Below, in pieces: positions 45,901 to 56,245 of a stretch of 64,000 nt of DNA; the stretch's first letter is position 1, and each line of letters begins with the position of its first letter. The position numbers and the translations under genes were made by a program. A model generated the notes under the pieces. The model ran no database searches and was not told where the DNA came from. It saw only the letters and a program-made list of their open reading frames with translations. This stretch comes from Cherax quadricarinatus (taxonomy: Eukaryota > Arthropoda > Malacostraca > Decapoda > Parastacidae). The stretch spans positions 46,116,318-46,180,317 of the forward strand of contig NC_091298.1 of the NCBI RefSeq assembly GCF_038502225.1, written 5' to 3'.

Positions 45901-46926
45901 TTCACTCAGTAGTGTCTTCACTTCTCCAGTGTTTGAATGTTCGAAGTAGTTCACTCAGTAGTGTCTTCACTTCTCCAGTGTTTGAATGTTCGTTGTAGTT
46001 CACTCAGTAGTGTCTTCACTTCTCCAGTGTGTGTCTGGTGTTCGTTGTAGTTCAGTCAGTAGTGTCTTCACTTCTCCAGTGTTTGAATGTTCGATGTAGT
46101 TCACTCAGTAGTGTCTTCACTTCTCCAATGTGTGTCTGGTGTTCGTTGTAGTTCAGTCAGTAGTGTCTTCACTTCTCCAGTGTGTGTCTGGTGTTCGTTG
46201 TAGTTCACTCAGTAGTGTCTTCACTTCTCCAATGTGTGTCTGGTGTTCGTTGTAGTTCACTCAGTAGTGTCTTCACTTCTCCAGTGTGTGTCTGGTGTTC
46301 GTTGTAGTTCACTCAGTAGTGTCTTCACTTCTCCAGTGTGTGTCTGGTGTTCGATGTAGTTCACTCAGTAGTGTCTTCACTTCTCCAATGTGTGTCTGGT
46401 GTTCGTTGTAGTTCAATCAGTAGTGTCTTCACTTCTCCAGTGTTTGAATGTTCGATGTAGTTCACTCAGTAGTGTCTTCACTTCTCCAGTGTGTGTCTGG
46501 TGTTCGTTGTAGTTCAATCAGTAGTGTCTTCACTTCTCCAATGTGTGTCTGGTGTTCGTTGTAGTTCAATCAGTAGTGTCTTCACTTCTCCAATGTGTGT
46601 CTGGTGTTCGTTGTAGTTCAATCAGTAGTGTCTTCACTTCTCCAATGTGTGTCTGGTGTTCGTTGTAGTTCACTCAGTAGTGTCTTCACTTCTCCAATGT
46701 GTGTCTGGTGTTCGTTGTAGTTCAATCAGTAGTGTCTTCACTTCTCCAATGTGTGTCTTGTGTTCGTTGTAGTTCAATCAGTAGTGTCTGCACTTCTCCA
46801 ATGTGTGTCTGGTGTTCGTTGTAGTTCAATCAGTAGTGTCTTCACTTCTCCAATGTGTGTCTGGTGTTCGTTGTAGTTCAGTCAGTAGTGTCTTCACTTC
46901 TCAAGTGTGTGTCTGGTGTTCGTTGT
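42940..46926. repeat. 52/46-bp minisatellite, about 78 units
   Basis: Constant part GTTCACTCAGTAGTGTCTTC then ACTTCTCCAGTGT. The 52-bp form continues GTGTCTGGTGTTCGTTGTA; the 46-bp form continues TTGAATGTTCGATGTA. The two forms alternate in irregular blocks, and CAATCAG and CCAATG variants dominate at the right end (46370-46900). On plus, each unit has the acceptor-like string CACTTCTCCAG. Confidence 0.96.
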
Positions 46927-47830
46927 TATGCTCTTCAATTCCCTAGCAATGTTCTCGTTTCCTCAGATGTAAATGTTTTCTTCAGTTCCTCATAGAGTTC
47001 CTGGTGATTGTTAGTTCTCTTCATTCCTTCCTGAGTGCTATTACCTGCTGCTTTATTGTTGTCCTTCTCGTAGTGTGACTATAACAACTTGTGTTCACAT
47101 TTATCTTGCTATGTCACATCATTCTCAAACTATCAGTCAGCGTCTCTTCTCTCTCGTGCATGTTCGCTGCCAGTTCTTCTGCTAGCTACTGTTTTCTACT
47201 GTTTGCTTTCTATATTTTTGTCCATGTTCTTGCACTTTCAACTTATGCTTCTCTGCATCTCAGGGTGAACCATGGCATCTTTCTTCTTGACACAACCTGT
47301 TTATTCAACTTCTGGGTATTTATATTGTCTCATAGCACTTTCTAACTGAAGACTCCAAAGTTACATTCAATGTTTTTACCTCTTGTTCCTGTTTCCCACT
47401 TTCTTGTATTTAAGAATTCTCTCATACTTGTGTAGTCTCCTCTGCCATACTTTAATTTTTCTCTTCCCTTCTTTGTTCTGTTTCTTTTCAGGTTCATTTC
47501 CATAATGGGTTCAAAACTCAGCACTGTATGGTCACCTTCGCTCAGAGATCTTCTGTACTCTGTATCTCCTGTATCAGATTTTCCTTAGGGCGAATACGAA
47601 ATCTAGCCTTGCCGGTTCATTTCTCTCTCTTTCTTTCTCTTTCTCTCTCGTTGTATCCTTCACATACAAATGTTATCACATAGTTTTCATCACCACATTC
47701 GTTATTTTAGCACTCCAAAATTCTGGTCCGCCATGTTTGAATCCCAATTCTCCCAGTCTATTTTATTGTAGTTAAAATCTCCTATAATCAGAAGCTCTAC
47801 GTTAATCATCAGTGTTCTCCTCTCAGCAGC
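46927..47830 (-). mobile_element. Decayed CR1-like LINE, endonuclease and linker part
   Basis: Minus-strand remnant. Reading from 47830 downward: LIIGDFNYNKIDWENWDSN (the endonuclease GDFN box), MADQNFGVLK, a divergent ARLDFVFA block, then the open frame 47524-47342 with LSFEPIMEMNLKRNRTKKGR and KLKYGRGDYTSMREFLNT, followed by stop-ridden sequence resembling a linker (KKKDAMVHPEMQRSI). Several stops and frameshifts. It abuts the 3' end of the next LINE copy. Sequence left of about 47090 is unassigned. Confidence 0.7.
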
Positions 47831-48525
47831 TCCTGTTATGTCTATCACTGATCATCAGTGTTCTCTCAGCTTCTGTTTTAAAAACATAAGAATGGAGGAA
47901 CACTGTAAAAGGCCTACTGGCCCATACAAGGCAGACCCTTTTCAAAAACACCCCTCCCCAAAGCTATCCAAGAATTTACTTCCGTACCCACGACACCAAT
48001 CAAACCCAGTTCCCCCTCCCACTCATACAATTGTCCAGTCTCTTCTTAAAGCTACCCAGGGTCCTAGCCTCGACCACCCTACTCGGAAGATTGTTCCACG
48101 CATCCAAACCTCTGAAAACCAGTACTTACCTATGTCCTTTTTAAATCTAAATTTATCAAACTTAGATTCGTTATTCCTGGTTCTTACCCGAGTCGATATC
48201 CTCACTATTTTATTAATATCGCCTTTGTTTATGCCCTTTGTTTAAGTAGTCATACGGGAGTTTCCTTATACAGTGAATCATTTTAGTCATCCTCGTCTGT
48301 ATGTTCTCTAATGAATTTATATCCATCCTGTAGTAAGGAGACTAAAACTGAGCAGCATCCAAGTGAGGCCTCACTAGTGATGTATAGAGCTGTAAAATAA
48401 CGTTTGGACTCCTCTTACTTATACTTCTTGAAATAAGTCCTAGTAATCTGTTAGCCTTGTTGAGCACACTGAGGCACTGTTGTCTTGGCTTAAGGTTTCT
48501 GCTCACCATGACTCCCATGTCTTTT

Positions 48526-48983
48526 TCACACTGTGTGATCAAGCATTACTACACCTAATTTATAACTTTGAGGGTTATTTTCATTCCCAAGGACTAGGAC
48601 CTTACACTTGTCCACGTTGAACTTCATCTGCCACTTTTTAGACCAAGACATTAATTTGTCGAAATCCTCCTGGAGTTCATTGGTATCCTCCTCGGAATCG
48701 ATCATTCGGCCTATTTTTGTATCAGCAGCAAATTTGCTCATGTCACTTGTAATTCCTTCATCAAGGTCGTTAATGTAAATTATGAACAACAATGGGCCTA
48801 AAACTTATCCTTGTGGAACGCCGCTAGTGACTAATCCCCATTTAATGGAAACTCTCTGCTTTCTACTGGTAAGCCATGCCTACATCCATGCTAGAACTTT
48901 ACGTCCTATACCATGAGCTGCCACTTTTCTTAAGATTCTATTGTGAGGTACTCTGTCGAAGGCTTTACTGAAATCCATATAAA
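48526..48983 (-). pseudogene. LINE RT catalytic region with altered FADD box
   Basis: From VYMDFSKAFDRVPHNRILRK through ITSDMSKFAADTKIGRMIDS to MKFNVDKCKVLVLGNENN. Stops at 48880-48882 (tag) and 48805-48807 (taa after PQG). The catalytic F-A-D-D box reads F-A-A-D at 48718-48735, so the first catalytic aspartate is lost. Non-functional. Confidence 0.88.
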
Positions 48984-48984
48984 C

Positions 48985-49174
48985 AGTGGTGACCTGTACT
49001 TAGCTCAGTGAGGACGTGTCTAGTGTACTCTATGGACTGAACCAAGATAGCCTCCATTGAGCAACTTTACCAGCAGCTTAAGCTGCCGGTAAAGTTGCTC
49101 GATGGAGGGCATCTTGGTTCAGTCCATAGAGTACACTAGACACATCCTCACTGACCTAAGTACAGGTCACCACT
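48985..49174. repeat. 190-bp near-perfect palindrome inside the LINE
   Basis: Left arm 48985-49079 and right arm 49080-49174 are reverse complements with only a few mismatches (for example GCTCAGTGAGGACG against CATCCTCACTGACC). Arm ends are AGTGGTGACCTGTACTTA / TAAGTACAGGTCACCACT and the centre is CAGCAGCTTAAGCTGCCGG. LINE RT sequence lies on both sides, so it is an insertion or fold-back rearrangement, not the end of the element. No clear target duplication. Confidence 0.88.
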
Positions 49175-50035
49175 ATCTACTGCCTCAAATGTTTTATTGA
49201 AGAACGTCAGTAAATTTGTCAGGCAGGAACGACCTCGTGAATCCATGCTGAGATTCATTAATCAAATTATGCTCTTCAAAATGACTTCTAATAATATCAG
49301 CTATATTGATTCTAATAATTTGCTCACTATAGACATCAGGCTTATTGGGCGGTAATTTGATGGAATGGACTTATCCCCTGATTTAAATACAGGAATTACA
49401 TTAGCCATCTTCCACATCTCCGGCACAACACCAGATTAGATGGACGCATTAAACACACTCGTTAATGGCTAAGTTCCAACTTGCATTCTTTAAGCACTCC
49501 TGAAAATAATTCACTGGGGCCCGGAGACTTATTTTGCTTCAGTTTATCTACCTGTCTGATAACCATTTACCTCGTGACAGTAATATTCCTTAATTGGTTT
49601 TCTTCAGGAACTGAATAATCGTCACTTTCTGGGATATCATTTATGTCTTCCTGTGTAAATACTGACAAGAAATAACCAATATATACAGAACACATTTCCT
49701 GTCCATCCCAATTCTCAGCAGTCCCACTTTTTTCTCTGACTTTTGTCCTATACACTTGAAAGGACTCTTTTGGATTAGTCTTTGATTCATTAGCAACTCT
49801 AATTTCATAGTCGCGTTTAAACTTTCTAATCCCCTTTTCTACTTCTAGTAAAATAAGAATACTCGTCAATAAGGTTAACCTCTCCTCTTTTGATGCGCCT
49901 ATAAATTCCTCTTTTCTCTCCTAATAGATGCTTTATTCTATTATTAATCCATTTAGGGTCATTCTTATTTGACCTAATTTCTCTCTGGGGAATATATATA
50001 CTCTGTATACGTTGTACATTATTATTGCAGTCTCA

Positions 50036-50152
50036 GTTACTGTTTAATAACGGGCTGAACATCACTGTTGTCGTTACTGTTTAATAACGGGCTGAACATC
50101 ACTGTTGTCGTTACTGTTTAATAACGGGCTGAACATCACTGTTGTCGTTACC
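50036..50152. repeat. 37-bp tandem repeat, 3 units
   Basis: Core GTTACTGTTTAATAACGGGC followed by TGAACATCACTGTTGTC, three nearly identical copies within the endonuclease part of the LINE remnant. Confidence 0.93.
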
Positions 50153-50374
50153 TTGGCTCCCACAGTCTTGAGTGTGTAGATGTTTGACTTACCTCTGTTC
50201 ATTCCTCTCATTTTCTCAAAAATTCATTGCTTTCTAATTAACAGTGCTACTTCTCCGCATCCTCTATTCCTGAAAATTTGGTATCATACTGGGAAAACTG
50301 CGTCTGTTATCTCTGTGAGCTCAGTCTCTGTAAGTGCTTTAATGTTTAAAGTAATCGTGTGTGTGTGATCTCCG

Positions 50375-50690
<316 letters not shown>

Positions 50691-50915
50691 AGGGAGGATG
50701 AAGAGAGAGGGGGTGGGGGTGTAGGGAGGGGATGAAGGCAGAGGGAAAGAGAGGGAAGGAGAGCGGAGGAAGGCAGGGAGACGGGAAGTAATACAGAGGG
50801 GACGCAGAGGCAGCAAGGCAGGAGGGATTTAGGAGATGCAAGGTAGGGAGAGGGAGGGAGGGAGAGAGAATGGAGGCAGAGGTAATGAGAGGGAGAGCAG
50901 GATGGGGAAGGAATG
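50691..50915. repeat. Purine-rich low-complexity tract
   Basis: About 225 bp dominated by GAGGGA, GGGGAGG and GGGAGAGGGAGGGAGGGAG runs on plus. Spurious Arg/Gly/Glu and Pro/Ser/Leu frames result. Confidence 0.85.
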
Positions 50916-50989
50916 TACTGAATTACTTAATGGTAGAGTAGGTGCTGCTTGTGTACCTGTTTCTTGTCTATCCCTCTCCACCTGTCAGT

Positions 50990-51170
50990 CCTTTGAGCAT
51001 TTTGTATGTCGTTATCATGTCTCCTCTGCTTCTTTTATCCTATAATGTCAAGTTCAGTTCCTTCAGTCACTTTTGACAGCTCATCCCCCTTAGCTCAGGA
51101 ACTAGTTTTATTACTTACCTCTGCACTTTCTCCAGTACGATGCTAGTGATGTGTACTTCAAGATGACCCA
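50990..51170 (-). mobile_element. LINE RT C-terminal scrap
   Basis: Minus strand reads LEKVQR, LVPELRG, LKELNLTL and DKRSRGDMITTYKMLKGL across a stop and a frameshift. This is the conserved C-terminal block of CR1/Jockey-type RT ORFs (SYEERLKELNL..LERRRLRGDMI) and differs from the copies at 34960 and 47878, so it is a separate family. Confidence 0.7.
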
Positions 51171-51299
51171 CACATATGTTGTACATAATGTCGTGAGTAA
51201 CTCTTTAAGCAGATTCTTCTAAGATACTCTCAGAGTTGCCCAACAAACATCGTCACTACTGCCAGGCTTCGTCTGGGCTACAAGTATCTCTCTCACATA

Positions 51300-51425
51300 T
51301 ACACCACCAGATGAACTATAGTTAGGTAAACAGACACAGATGCAACTAATGCAACATTTTATTAAGGCAACGTTTCGCTCTCCAGGAGCTTTGTTGCACC
51401 TCCCATCACAGTGCTGGGGATGCTA
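51300..51425 (-). mobile_element. Penelope-like element 3' end with hammerhead-like core
   Basis: On minus: ACAAAGCTCCTGGAGAGCGA then AACGTTGCCTTAATAAAATG and TTGCATTAGTTGCATCTGTGTC. GCTC/GAGC forms a 4-bp stem with loop CTGGA next to GAAAC, as in Penelope-like hammerhead ribozymes; the CTGATGA half of the core is degenerate. It ends with the same GAAACG-TTGCC-AATAAAA-TTAGTTGCA order as 34863-34905. Confidence 0.55.
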
Positions 51426-51542
51426 AAAAGAAATAATTTAAGAGACAACTGAGTGACAAATGTCCAGAATGTCAAAGAATTTTATCCACAGTGACGCATT
51501 ACCAACCATTCTGGAAAAATAATCTGACTATTGTAAACAACT

Positions 51543-52052
51543 CATAACCTTTTAAACTTGTTTAGTCAACTATACCGTCTTAAAATAGTCGGTAATATAG
51601 ATCACTGTATAAAACATATAAGCTACACTGTAATATCTTTGTGAGTATACTCATGTCTGTATAAGTAATTATTACCATTACAACCAGATATATACATGTA
51701 ACTTGTTTAGATATCAAAACTTTGCAGTCCAGTCCCTGGACCCATCATGTGCCTCTGAAATATTTTTGACCACCACTCAAAGGATGAGAATAAGGTGCAT
51801 AACCTTTTAAACTTGTTTAGTCAACTATACCGTCTTAAAATAGTCGGTAATATAGATCACTGTATAAAACATATAAGCTACACTGTAATATCTTTGTGAG
51901 TATACTCATGTCTGTATAAGTAATTATTACCATTACAACCAGATATATACATGTAACTTGTTTAGATATCAAAACTTTGCAGTCCAGTCCCTGGACCCAT
52001 CATGTGCCTCTGAAATATTTTTGACCACCACTCAAAGGATGAGAATAAGGTG
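51543..52052. repeat. Exact 255-bp tandem duplication
   Basis: Copy 1 is 51543-51797 and copy 2 is 51798-52052, followed by five more matching bases. I found no mismatch when reading the copies against each other. The unit is unique AT-rich sequence starting CATAACCTTTTAAACTTG and ending GATGAGAATAAGGTG. Confidence 0.95.
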
Positions 52053-52526
52053 CATAATGAAGTTATTAAACTAAGTATACAGCGTAATCTGTTAATGTGT
52101 GCCTCCAGGTCTTCCTCCTTAAGTAAGGTTTGCAGCATCTCTCCCCGATCTTACTGCTCCTTTCCCAATTTTCGTAACCTTGCATTTCCTGGGGTGAATT
52201 AAAGTAGCCACTTGCTGACCAACCTTTTGTATCCTTTCTTGACCTCTTTGCTTTATATTCTACTGGTTATATTTACATCTGCGAAGGAAAATATATGTGA
52301 CTACCTCTTCTGGTATGTCATACACATATACCAGAAACAGTATAATCTTCCATGATCTTCCTTAGTAAACTTTACCATCAGGACTTCTTGGACAATCAGT
52401 AGCGGTCTTCTTCGCATAAGATACTCTTTAATACACTGTAGCATACTCTAGTTAATCCAACCTGATCACTAAGTTCTTGTCTAAGTCTCATGTGAGGTAC
52501 AGTATCACACGCCTTCTAGCAGCCTT

Positions 52527-52565
<39 letters not shown>

Positions 52566-52800
52566 GCCTCATTTTTACAACTTAATGATAGAAGTGCAGC
52601 AGGTTCGAGTTAACACTTGCCATCCGTTAACCTGTGTTGAATACTGTTTATGAAGACACGTTTCGACAAGTGTACTATCACTCTCCTAATTTTGTCCATT
52701 ACCTTGCAAGGTATGAGTGTCAGTGACACCAGTCCTTAGTCCCATGCTTACTCTTCTCTCTAGAAATTGTTAGGTATCCAAGAACTTGTGTTTCTGCTTC
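52053..52800 (-). mobile_element. Strongly decayed LINE reverse transcriptase
   Basis: Minus-strand remnants in order: VSLTLIPCKVMDKIRRVIVH, NSIQHRLTDGKC, a (CT)n tract (52530-52563), ACDTVPHMRLRQELSDQVGL (motif A region), LVYVYDIPEEVVTYIF with a damaged ADD box, and a tail LLKEEDLEAHIN (KEEDLGVHI-type block). Frameshifts and stops throughout. R1/Jockey-like by the combination of KACDTVPH and DLEAHIN; clade uncertain. Confidence 0.65.
52530..52563. repeat. (CT)n microsatellite
   Basis: About 17 CT dinucleotides inside the decayed LINE RT. Confidence 0.95.
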
Positions 52801-52912
52801 TTGTTAGAGAATCCATGGTGACACTGTGTCAGGTACCATTGTCTTCACTGCAGCCAGTTCACTTAAAAGTGTTTTTACATCTTTCTCTTTAGTGTATTGT
52901 GTCCACTGCTTG

Positions 52913-53898
52913 TTGGTGCACCTGTCTCTCTTGCTCCCTGGTGCACCTGTCTCTCTTGCTCCCTGGTGCACCTGCCTGTCTTGCTCCCTGGTGCACCTGT
53001 CTCTTGCTCCCTGGTGCACCTGTCTCTCTTGCTCCCTGGTGCACCTGCCTGTCTTGCTCCCTGGTGCACCTGTCTCTTGCTCCCTGGTGCACCTGTCTCT
53101 CTTGCTCCCTGGTGCACCTGTCTCTCTTGCTCCCTGGTGCACCTGTCTCTCTTGCTCCCTGGTGCACCTGCCTGTCTTGCTCCCTGGTGCACCTGTCTCT
53201 TGCTCCCTGGTGCACCTGTCTCTCTTGCTCCCTGGTGCACCTGTCTCTCTTGCTCCCTGGTGCACCTGTCTCTCTTGCTCCCTGGTGCACCTGCCTGTCT
53301 TGCTCCCTGGTGCACCTGTCTCTTGCTCCCTGGTGCACCTGTCTCTCTTGCTCCCTGGTGCACCTGTCTCTCTTACTCCCTGGTGCACCTGTCTCTCTTG
53401 CTCCTTGGTACACCTGTCTCTCTTGCTCCCTGGTGCATCTGTCTCTCTTGCTCCTTGGTACACCTGTCTCCCTTGCTCGCTGGTGCACCTGCCTCTCTTG
53501 CTTCCTGGTGCACCTGTCTCTCTTGCTCCTTGGTACACCTGTCTCCCTTGCTCGCTGGTGCACCTGCCTCTCTTGCTCCCTGGTGCACCTGTCTCTCTTG
53601 CTCCTTGGTACACCTGTCTCCCTTGCTCGCTGGTGCACCTGCCTCTCTTGCTTCCTGGTGCATCTGTCTCCCTTGCTCCTTGGTGCACCTGCCTCTCTTG
53701 CTTCCTGGCGCACCTGCCTCTCTTGCTCTCTGGTGCACCTGCCTCTCTTGCTTCCTGGTGCACCTGCCTCTCTTGCTCCCTAATGCACCTGCCTCTCTTG
53801 CTTCCTGGTGCACCTGCCTCTCTTGCTTCCTGGTGCATCTGCCTCTCTCGCTCCCTGGTGCACCTGTCTCTCTTGCTCCCTGGTGCACCTGTCTCTCT
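52913..53898. repeat. 25-bp minisatellite, left block, about 40 units
   Basis: Core TGCACCTGTCTCTCTTGCTC then CCTGG. A 23-bp form (CTGTCTCTTGCTCCC) and a CTGCCTGTCTTG variant alternate with about 123-bp periodicity from 52971 to 53330; right of 53390 the units diverge (CTTGGTACACC, TCGCTGGTGC, TTCCTGGTGC). Six-frame open frames of up to 400 codons are shadows. Confidence 0.96.
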
Positions 53899-54496
53899 TG
53901 CATCCAGACACAGGTACACGCAGGATCAAGCCGAAATTTACCAAATTCCTTCGAAAATTGTAAGTGGCGTCCCTGTGACTCCACGCCACAGCGCGTCCCA
54001 CGCTGTTTCTCAAGTTACTTGTTCAGCGTCACTTGTATGCTTTGCCTTTGTTGTTCAGCTCAGCACAGCTATTTCAGCAAGTCAGAGGTGAGTTTGTGGT
54101 GATTTCTGCGTCCAGTGTAAGTATCTCGCCGTGTTGTGGGTGGGAGAGGAGGAAGTGGCTGTTCCTTGCCTAGCCCACGCTCGCCCTGCTGTACACACAC
54201 CTCAGCAGCCTACCACCACATTCCACCATCATGCCATCACTCCCTTTGCTGTGTTTTCTGCTGTTTTCCGTGTGAATTCATTGCCAGAGCTGTGTATCCG
54301 AGTGCCCGAGGCCACTCGAAGCCACGTGGAGCAAGCCACGTTGGGTGTGGACGATGTCACGTGGATCTACAAGCCACGTGGGTTACCAAGCCAGATGTCC
54401 CAGGCCACATGCTGTGGTCTGCTGCCCGCATCACACTAACGTCACCGATGATGCTGCCCGACTTCACGACGTCACCCACGATGCTGCCCGACTTCA

Positions 54497-54527
54497 TGAC
54501 GTCACCTCGAGACGTCTGCTGACGTCA
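54497..54527. promoter_or_regulatory. Pair of perfect CRE-type sites
   Basis: TGACGTCA palindromes at 54497-54504 and 54520-54527, with half or near matches nearby (ACGACGTCACC at about 54466, GAGACGTC at 54510). They lie in a short repeated block (GATGCTGCCCGACTTCA twice). TGACGTCA is the CREB/ATF consensus; function here is unproven. Confidence 0.45.
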
Positions 54528-55613
54528 CCTCGCGATGTCACGCCTGACATCACATGATGTCACATCGAGTGTTCTAGTAATTATTTCAGTATTGTCGAGA
54601 AGACTGAGAGAAGATATATGTCATGCGTTAATTAATTCCTCTCAGTCAGTGTTCTCACATGTTTGTGTATAGCTTAGTGTTAATTTTTGCACAGAAAAGC
54701 GTTATTTGCTAGTAAGCCCTGTAGTGCCGCATATGCAGTGCAGGTGTGTGCAGTTTACCGTGTGTCCTGTGTGGTCATGAGCCCAGACCACTGTGTAGCA
54801 CCACCACTGTGTTACTTGTCACCCTGTGTGACCCGCATGTTTGACAGCTGATATTAGTCAGCCCGAGCGTCTGAGCCTCTTGTACAGAAAGCTCTTATTG
54901 TTCGCCGCTCGTGATGCCCTGTAGAATCGTACCTGCTACGATTCCCATTGAGATTTGTTTCACTTCACCTCCAGACCGTCAGAGTGCAGTTATATGTAGA
55001 GAAGTCTGGGGATGCTTAGACTAACCTCTGCTATAACTCCAACTGCCGAGAGAATGACGCTCGTCAAGCCACAGTTTAAGCCCTGTCGGCAGGCGCTGTG
55101 TCAGCCTCGTGTCATAGCTTCAGTGAGCAGCCTGCACAAAGATGTCACTTTGACTGCTAGCCCACTCACTGCAGTACAGTGTATGCTGTTACGACTCCCA
55201 GATGTTTTTCCGAGTCGTCTCTGCCACAACTCACTTCATGCTTGCCAGCAGTGGCAGCCCCAGTGACAGTACCAATCGAGAAATGTCCTCCTGAGTTGCT
55301 TGCCAGAAGAAGTCCTGCCCAGTTGCCGAGTATTGACGATGCCTCACTTGAGGGCACCAGCAGGTTGTGCCCCAGGTTGAGTGAAACCTGCAGCGACTCA
55401 TACAATGACTGCTTCACCGTTCCAGAGGAGACCGTGCCCTGTTACATCACAACAGCTCAGCCACAGTGATGTCTCCTGTGTTGCAGTATCTGTCCAGATG
55501 CAGGAAAGCGTGCAGTGATGCCCATCGACGCTCACTGCCTATGACCACGATGTTTATCACACCCCACATGTTCTTTTCTTACCTCCCTGTAGGAAGTTTT
55601 TTTTTTAGTATGT

Positions 55614-55825
<212 letters not shown>

Positions 55826-56245
55826 GTTTTTATTTTGTGTTCTGTGCCCTGTTCCTACGAGAGAGAGGCCGAGTTTTTTTTGCCACCAGACATGGTTGGG
55901 TCGACCATGTGGTAAGTGGCCGAGTGAATGTAGACAGCCTGTACTGTCTGCACAGACAGCCATGCTGTCTGCCAGCTGAGTTCATATTTTGTGCCATGCT
56001 GGTGCTGCCACCTATAGGCTTACCACTTCAGTATGCCCACCCCTGCCTCTGCCTCACTCACTCAGCAGCCTAGACTCAGACAACAGGTCCTACTCCTCTC
56101 TCCCTCGTGGGCATGGCCCTCCCGGGTCATGGGCACTTAACACACTGCTTGTGTACCCCACGACATTGCAGATAAAGTAAGAAGCCTCCGAAGCCTTTAT
56201 CATTGAACCCCGCTCTGCGAAAACGACCCAATAATCTCGTAAACA

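Larger units (their letters stand above)
47878..50370 (-). mobile_element. Decayed CR1-like LINE, endonuclease to 3' end
   Basis: Minus-strand copy spanning most of a LINE. Endonuclease start: ALTETELTEITDAVFPV and QIFRNRGCGEVALLIRKQ (50350-50200). Linker: KNDPKWINNRIKHLLGEKRG and DYEIRVANESKTNPKESFQV (49990-49567). RT: NVIPVFKSGDKSIPSNYRPI, a frameshifted HGFTRGRSCLTNLL-like block, a palindrome insert (48985-49174), VYMDFSKAFDRVPHNRIL, PQG stop, LLFIIYINDLDEGITSDMSK. C-terminus: RPHLDAAQF and FRFKKDIGKYWF. The 3' end matches the string CAGTGTTCCTCCATTCTTATG at about 47886-47907. Several stops. Confidence 0.85.

Noticed and set aside
47091..47345. 84-codon plus-strand hydrophobic frame
   Set aside because: It is the antisense of the LINE endonuclease-linker remnant.
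47838..48245. 135-codon plus-strand frame
   Set aside because: Antisense of the LINE C-terminus (RFKKDIGKYWF on minus).
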